A stretch of DNA of 7,690 nt from Clostridiales bacterium (lineage in GTDB: Bacteria > Bacillota > Clostridia > Christensenellales > Borkfalkiaceae): contig DOCD01000160.1 in assembly GCA_003503945.1 (NCBI GenBank), positions 484-8,173 on the forward strand, given 5' to 3'. Position numbers and translations under genes: made by a program. Positions 5,686 through 7,690 of the stretch are shown piece after piece (the first letter of the stretch is position 1; every line of letters starts with the position of its first letter). The notes beneath the pieces are model-generated. The model ran no database searches, was not told the origin of the DNA, and saw only the letters and a list, made by a program, of their open reading frames with translations.

Positions 5686-7362
5686 TTAAAGCCACATCAG
5701 ATTATTTATTGCGTATTGACCGTCGCACGATACGCAAAAACGCAGATTGTGCGCATAATCCGACAGAGCGGCGCCGCCGGCGGTTTTAAAAAGCTTGCTT
5801 TCGAGTATAAGCGTCTGCCAAACCCCGCCGAGTATACTCTGGCTGTATTTATACACTTCGCCGTCACCCGTGTTTTCTATGATAAAGGTCATTTCAGTTG
5901 TTTCGTCGCAGAAAACGTCGACCTTCAATACTCCGTCCTTTACAGTCGAATATCTAGGGCTGTTCATTCGGCAAGTAGTAATTCCGCACGGCGAATATAC
6001 CCCGCTTATATCCTTTGCTTTTTTGACAAGCAAGGGCGTCATCGCTTCTTTGTCGTAAAAAATCCCGCCTATAGATAACGAGCGAGGGTCGGCAACGCAG
6101 AAGCCGCTCGTTCCGTTCTTACTTGTATAAATCACTCTGCACTTCGGGCTTGAATTTTTAAACCGACCGCTTATTTTCTTCACTGCGATTTTCGACCATA
6201 TCGTAAAACCGTTGCTGTATTTCGCATAGCCTATTACAAAAAGCGTGGCAGTGCCTTCGTAAATATCTATGTAAGCCTTCTTTTCGGTCGGAGAAATATT
6301 TTCGGTTTTCGTGCAAAGCGACCACTCGCGTATTGAGGAATTTTTACAATCCTCCGCAAAAAATACCCCCGATTCCTCCACAATGCCGAGATTATCAAGC
6401 TTTGCCGTGGCGTACAGGTTTTGTTCCTTATCCACCCCTACCGAAATTTCAACGGGTTGCGGAATAAAAACCTGTCTGTGTTTAAGGAATTTTTCCAAAA
6501 ACAAAAACATATTTTGCGTGCTTATCGCGCCGATTGCGGAGTCGCACTGTACGGAATAAGTAATGACGCTGTCGCCTGCGTATTCTGCATTTATACGCGA
6601 AAAAGTGTCGTAAGCCCTGTCGTAGTCGAAACGCGGGTCGTTTGTAGAACATAGTATCATAACGGGGCACTGCACGTAAGGCGCATATGCCTGCGAATCT
6701 ATGCCCGCGATAAAGCGATACCTTTCATTGTCGAGTTTTTGCTCGTCGGATTCATATTTGCTAATGCCGGAATAAGCCAGCCAGCCCGCAGCACAAACGG
6801 GAATTACGCAGGCAAACTTTTTAGCAACGGCAAGCTTCCATGCAATCTCACCGCCGTCTCTGAGGCCGACAAGCGCAACTTCCTCGCTGCCCGTTTTTTC
6901 AAGCAGGTATTTACGGGCGTATATTCCTACCGCAACCCACTCGTACCAGCTCGTTTTTTCTGCAGATTCATCGCAGAATTCTTTTCTTCGTCCGCATTTT
7001 AGAGTGTTAGCGTATGCGATATCGTCGGGATAAACCGTAAAATTTTCACAGTCGTCCCACTCGCCGCGATAATCCACCATAAGCGCGGAATAACCTTTAT
7101 CGACAAACATTTTCAAAACGTCGAAATCGACGCCGTCGGCGCTGTCGGGGATAATCAATACGGAGTCTTTCGCGGGGGCTTCCTTAGCCCTCGCGAATAC
7201 GCCGTATATTTTGACCCTGCCGACAGAGGTCTGACGGCCGCTGAAACCGACTTTTTCATACTCGATTCCGTCCGATTCGGTAACACCAAACGACGATGCG
7301 TTCAATTCGAGCGAATCATCGAAATCATTCCATATAGACGTAGGCGTTAAAATGTCAGGCAA
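5686..7362 (-). CDS. Alpha/beta-hydrolase-fold protein with degenerate catalytic site and C-terminal beta-rich region
   Basis: A 558-residue protein, not recognised beyond fold level. Residues 50-295 follow an alpha/beta-hydrolase pattern like dienelactone hydrolase or acetyl-xylan esterase: strand VLIIPDSADG (68-77), VDYRG (96-100), WYEWVAVGIYARKYL (139-153), the nucleophile-elbow strand EVALVGLRDGGEIAW (161-175), and the acid region ILCSTNDPRFD (236-246). The elbow, normally G-x-S-x-G, reads G-L-R-D-G (166-170), so the serine is replaced by R168, and no histidine occurs where the catalytic one is expected (about 270-280). Residues 300-558 look beta-rich; the end (WQTLILESKLF at 515-525, then YAINNLMWL) resembles a jelly-roll ligand-binding domain. 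No signal peptide or membrane segment. About 17 cysteines suggest a cytoplasmic location. The start is the TTG at 7362, seven bases from AAGGAG, rather than the TTG at 7380, which lies upstream of that site. First gene of the operon. Confidence 0.65.
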   Translation of the reverse strand: MPDILTPTSIWNDFDDSLELNASSFGVTESDGIEYEKVGFSGRQTSVGRVKIYGVFARAKEAPAKDSVLIIPDSADGVDFDVLKMFVDKGYSALMVDYRGEWDDCENFTVYPDDIAYANTLKCGRRKEFCDESAEKTSWYEWVAVGIYARKYLLEKTGSEEVALVGLRDGGEIAWKLAVAKKFACVIPVCAAGWLAYSGISKYESDEQKLDNERYRFIAGIDSQAYAPYVQCPVMILCSTNDPRFDYDRAYDTFSRINAEYAGDSVITYSVQCDSAIGAISTQNMFLFLEKFLKHRQVFIPQPVEISVGVDKEQNLYATAKLDNLGIVEESGVFFAEDCKNSSIREWSLCTKTENISPTEKKAYIDIYEGTATLFVIGYAKYSNGFTIWSKIAVKKISGRFKNSSPKCRVIYTSKNGTSGFCVADPRSLSIGGIFYDKEAMTPLLVKKAKDISGVYSPCGITTCRMNSPRYSTVKDGVLKVDVFCDETTEMTFIIENTGDGEVYKYSQSILGGVWQTLILESKLFKTAGGAALSDYAHNLRFCVSCDGQYAINNLMWL

Positions 7363-7369
7363 AATGATG

Positions 7370-7375
7370 CTCCTT
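7370..7375 (-). promoter_or_regulatory. Ribosome binding site of the hydrolase-like gene
   Basis: AAGGAG on the minus strand, seven bases before the TTG at 7362. The longer frame starting at 7380 would have this site inside its second to fourth codons, so the TTG at 7362 is the likely start. Confidence 0.75.
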
Positions 7376-7389
7376 AACAAAAAATAGAC

Positions 7390-7399
7390 TTTACTTAAA
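7390..7399. repeat. Dyad repeat TTTACTTAAA, copy 1
   Basis: A ten-base string with 4-bp inverted arms (TTTA, CT, TAAA). It is identical to the copy at 7459-7468 and lies in the leader of the minus-strand operon, just upstream of its ribosome binding site. It could be an operator half of a two-site system, but the AT-rich background makes chance possible. Confidence 0.35.
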
Positions 7400-7408
7400 A
7401 AATAAGCA

Positions 7409-7427
7409 AATTACGACAAATGTAATT
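7409..7427. repeat. Inverted repeat AATTAC-N7-GTAATT next to the plus-strand promoter
   Basis: Six-base perfect arms around a seven-base centre. The right arm overlaps the first two bases of the -35 box of the plus-strand promoter, a position where a bound repressor would block RNA polymerase. In the minus-strand leader RNA it could instead form a weak hairpin. No T-run follows it in the right place for a terminator. Confidence 0.35.
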
Positions 7428-7454
7428 GATTTTTTTCAACCTTACACTTATAAT
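7426..7454 (+). promoter_or_regulatory. Sigma-A promoter of the dnaD-like gene
   Basis: TTGATT (7426-7431), a 17-bp spacer and TATAAT (7449-7454); a second overlapping TATAAT follows at 7454-7459. The expected start of transcription is near 7461, giving a leader of about 60 bases before the ATG at 7522. The -10 box is consensus and the -35 box matches the TTGACA consensus at four of six positions. Confidence 0.7.
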
Positions 7455-7458
7455 ATAA

Positions 7459-7468
7459 TTTACTTAAA
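7459..7468. repeat. Dyad repeat TTTACTTAAA, copy 2, between the two promoters
   Basis: Identical to 7390-7399 and here extended to ATTTA-CT-TAAAT (7458-7469). It sits exactly between the two opposed -10 boxes and covers both predicted transcription starts, so a protein bound here could affect both units. Confidence 0.4.
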
Positions 7469-7469
7469 T

Positions 7470-7498
7470 ATTATAGTCCTTTTAAAAGAATAAATCAA
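7470..7498 (-). promoter_or_regulatory. Sigma-A promoter of the minus-strand operon
   Basis: Read on the minus strand: TTGATT (7498-7493), a 17-bp spacer, TATAAT (7475-7470). The boxes and spacing are identical to those of the plus-strand promoter, which it faces. Predicted transcription start near 7463 gives a leader of about 100 bases before the TTG at 7362. No better minus-strand promoter is visible closer to the gene; the alternative TTGAAA at 7434-7439 has only a poor -10 (CGTAAT). Confidence 0.65.
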
Positions 7499-7508
7499 GC
7501 AATAAAAC

Positions 7509-7512
7509 GGAG
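7509..7512 (+). promoter_or_regulatory. Ribosome binding site of the dnaD-like gene
   Basis: GGAG nine bases before the ATG at 7522. It supports this start for the gene running off the right edge. Confidence 0.75.
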
Positions 7513-7521
7513 TTTACATAA

Positions 7522-7690
7522 ATGGCTTTGATTTCGGTTTCCGACGAGTTGGCAAAAAAATCGTTTACAAGCGTCGAAAATAAATTTATAACTAAATATA
7601 TGCCCGTGCTGGAGCCGATTGCCGTCAAAGTTTATCTTTACGCTTTATACGTGTATCAGAGCGGAATGAACAATATTACCTGCGAGGATA
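7522..7690 (+). CDS. DnaD-like replication initiation/primosome protein, N-terminal part only
   Basis: The first 56 residues are present; the frame is open to the window end. The start is the ATG at 7522 with GGAG nine bases upstream and a good promoter before it. The segment FTSVENKFITKYMPVLEPIA (15-34), then VKVYLYALYVYQSG (35-48), resembles the winged-helix N-terminal domain of DnaD/DnaB(Firmicute)-type proteins, in which this helix-rich stretch leads into the oligomerisation region. Family knowledge: such proteins remodel DNA at oriC or stalled forks and help load the replicative helicase. Only the N-terminus is visible, so the diagnostic C-terminal DnaD motif (YxxxIxxxW) cannot be checked, and a phage-type replisome organiser is an alternative. 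It is divergent from the operon that contains dnaB. Confidence 0.65.
   Translation, partial: MALISVSDELAKKSFTSVENKFITKYMPVLEPIAVKVYLYALYVYQSGMNNITCED

Larger units (their letters stand above)
1..7463 (-). other. Predicted seven-gene transcription unit (continues beyond the left edge)
   Basis: From the promoter at 7470-7498 all genes read leftward with intergenic gaps of 4, 24, 2, 12, 6 and 3 bases (hydrolase-like, signal peptidase, ACT, UPF0210, pepF, dnaB, sua5/tsaC). No hairpin followed by a T-run was seen in any gap, nor a convincing promoter at the two places inspected most closely (before the ACT gene and before dnaB). Co-transcription is inferred; internal promoters inside coding regions cannot be excluded by eye. 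Confidence 0.7.

Noticed and set aside
7409..7439. Inverted repeat plus T-run (7430-7436) as an intrinsic terminator
   Set aside because: The stem is only six AT-rich base pairs, and the T-run on the plus strand would end a transcript that has no upstream plus-strand gene; the T-run also forms part of the promoter spacer.

Overview
The window looks like chromosomal DNA from a low-to-mid GC Firmicute, most likely an uncultured Clostridia-type bacterium. The reasons are the strong GGAGG-type ribosome binding sites, the GTG and TTG starts, the paired UPF0237/UPF0210 genes, the PepF-type oligoendopeptidase, and a DnaD-like gene start at the right edge. The exact lineage cannot be fixed from the sequence alone. 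I see no phage, transposon, CRISPR or RNA gene.

Layout. Positions 1 to about 7362 hold one tightly packed minus-strand gene string that reads from right to left: an alpha/beta-hydrolase-like protein with a degenerate active site, a type I signal peptidase, a small ACT-domain protein (UPF0237), its usual partner UPF0210, oligoendopeptidase F, the replicative helicase DnaB, and the first 35 codons of the tRNA t6A enzyme Sua5/TsaC. Gaps are 2 to 24 bases and no convincing terminator or internal promoter is visible, so this is probably one operon of at least seven genes. Some genes have a strong Shine-Dalgarno (ACT, UPF0210, pepF, the hydrolase-like gene). Others (signal peptidase, dnaB, sua5) have almost none and start 3 to 6 bases after the preceding stop, which suggests translational coupling. 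Two starts were moved downstream because of ribosome binding site spacing: UPF0210 to an ATG at 4710 and the hydrolase-like gene to a TTG at 7362.

Positions 7363 to 7521 are an AT-rich control region between two divergent transcription units. It carries two near-consensus sigma-A promoters with the same boxes (TTGATT, 17 bp, TATAAT). They are arranged face to face rather than back to back, with only 15 bp between the two -10 boxes. A small dyad lies between them and a second copy sits 69 bp away. To the right, a plus-strand gene starts at 7522 and runs off the end; its first 56 residues resemble the N-terminal domain of DnaD-type primosome proteins.

How the genes fit together. The operon mixes housekeeping functions (DNA unwinding, protein export, peptide turnover, tRNA modification) rather than forming one pathway. 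The most striking points are the C-terminus of DnaB, a proline-rich acidic tail ending in DDEEMPF that resembles the partner-recruiting tip of SSB; the face-to-face promoters that would make the operon containing dnaB and the dnaD-like gene compete for RNA polymerase; and a large hydrolase-fold protein that appears to have lost its nucleophile and its histidine.
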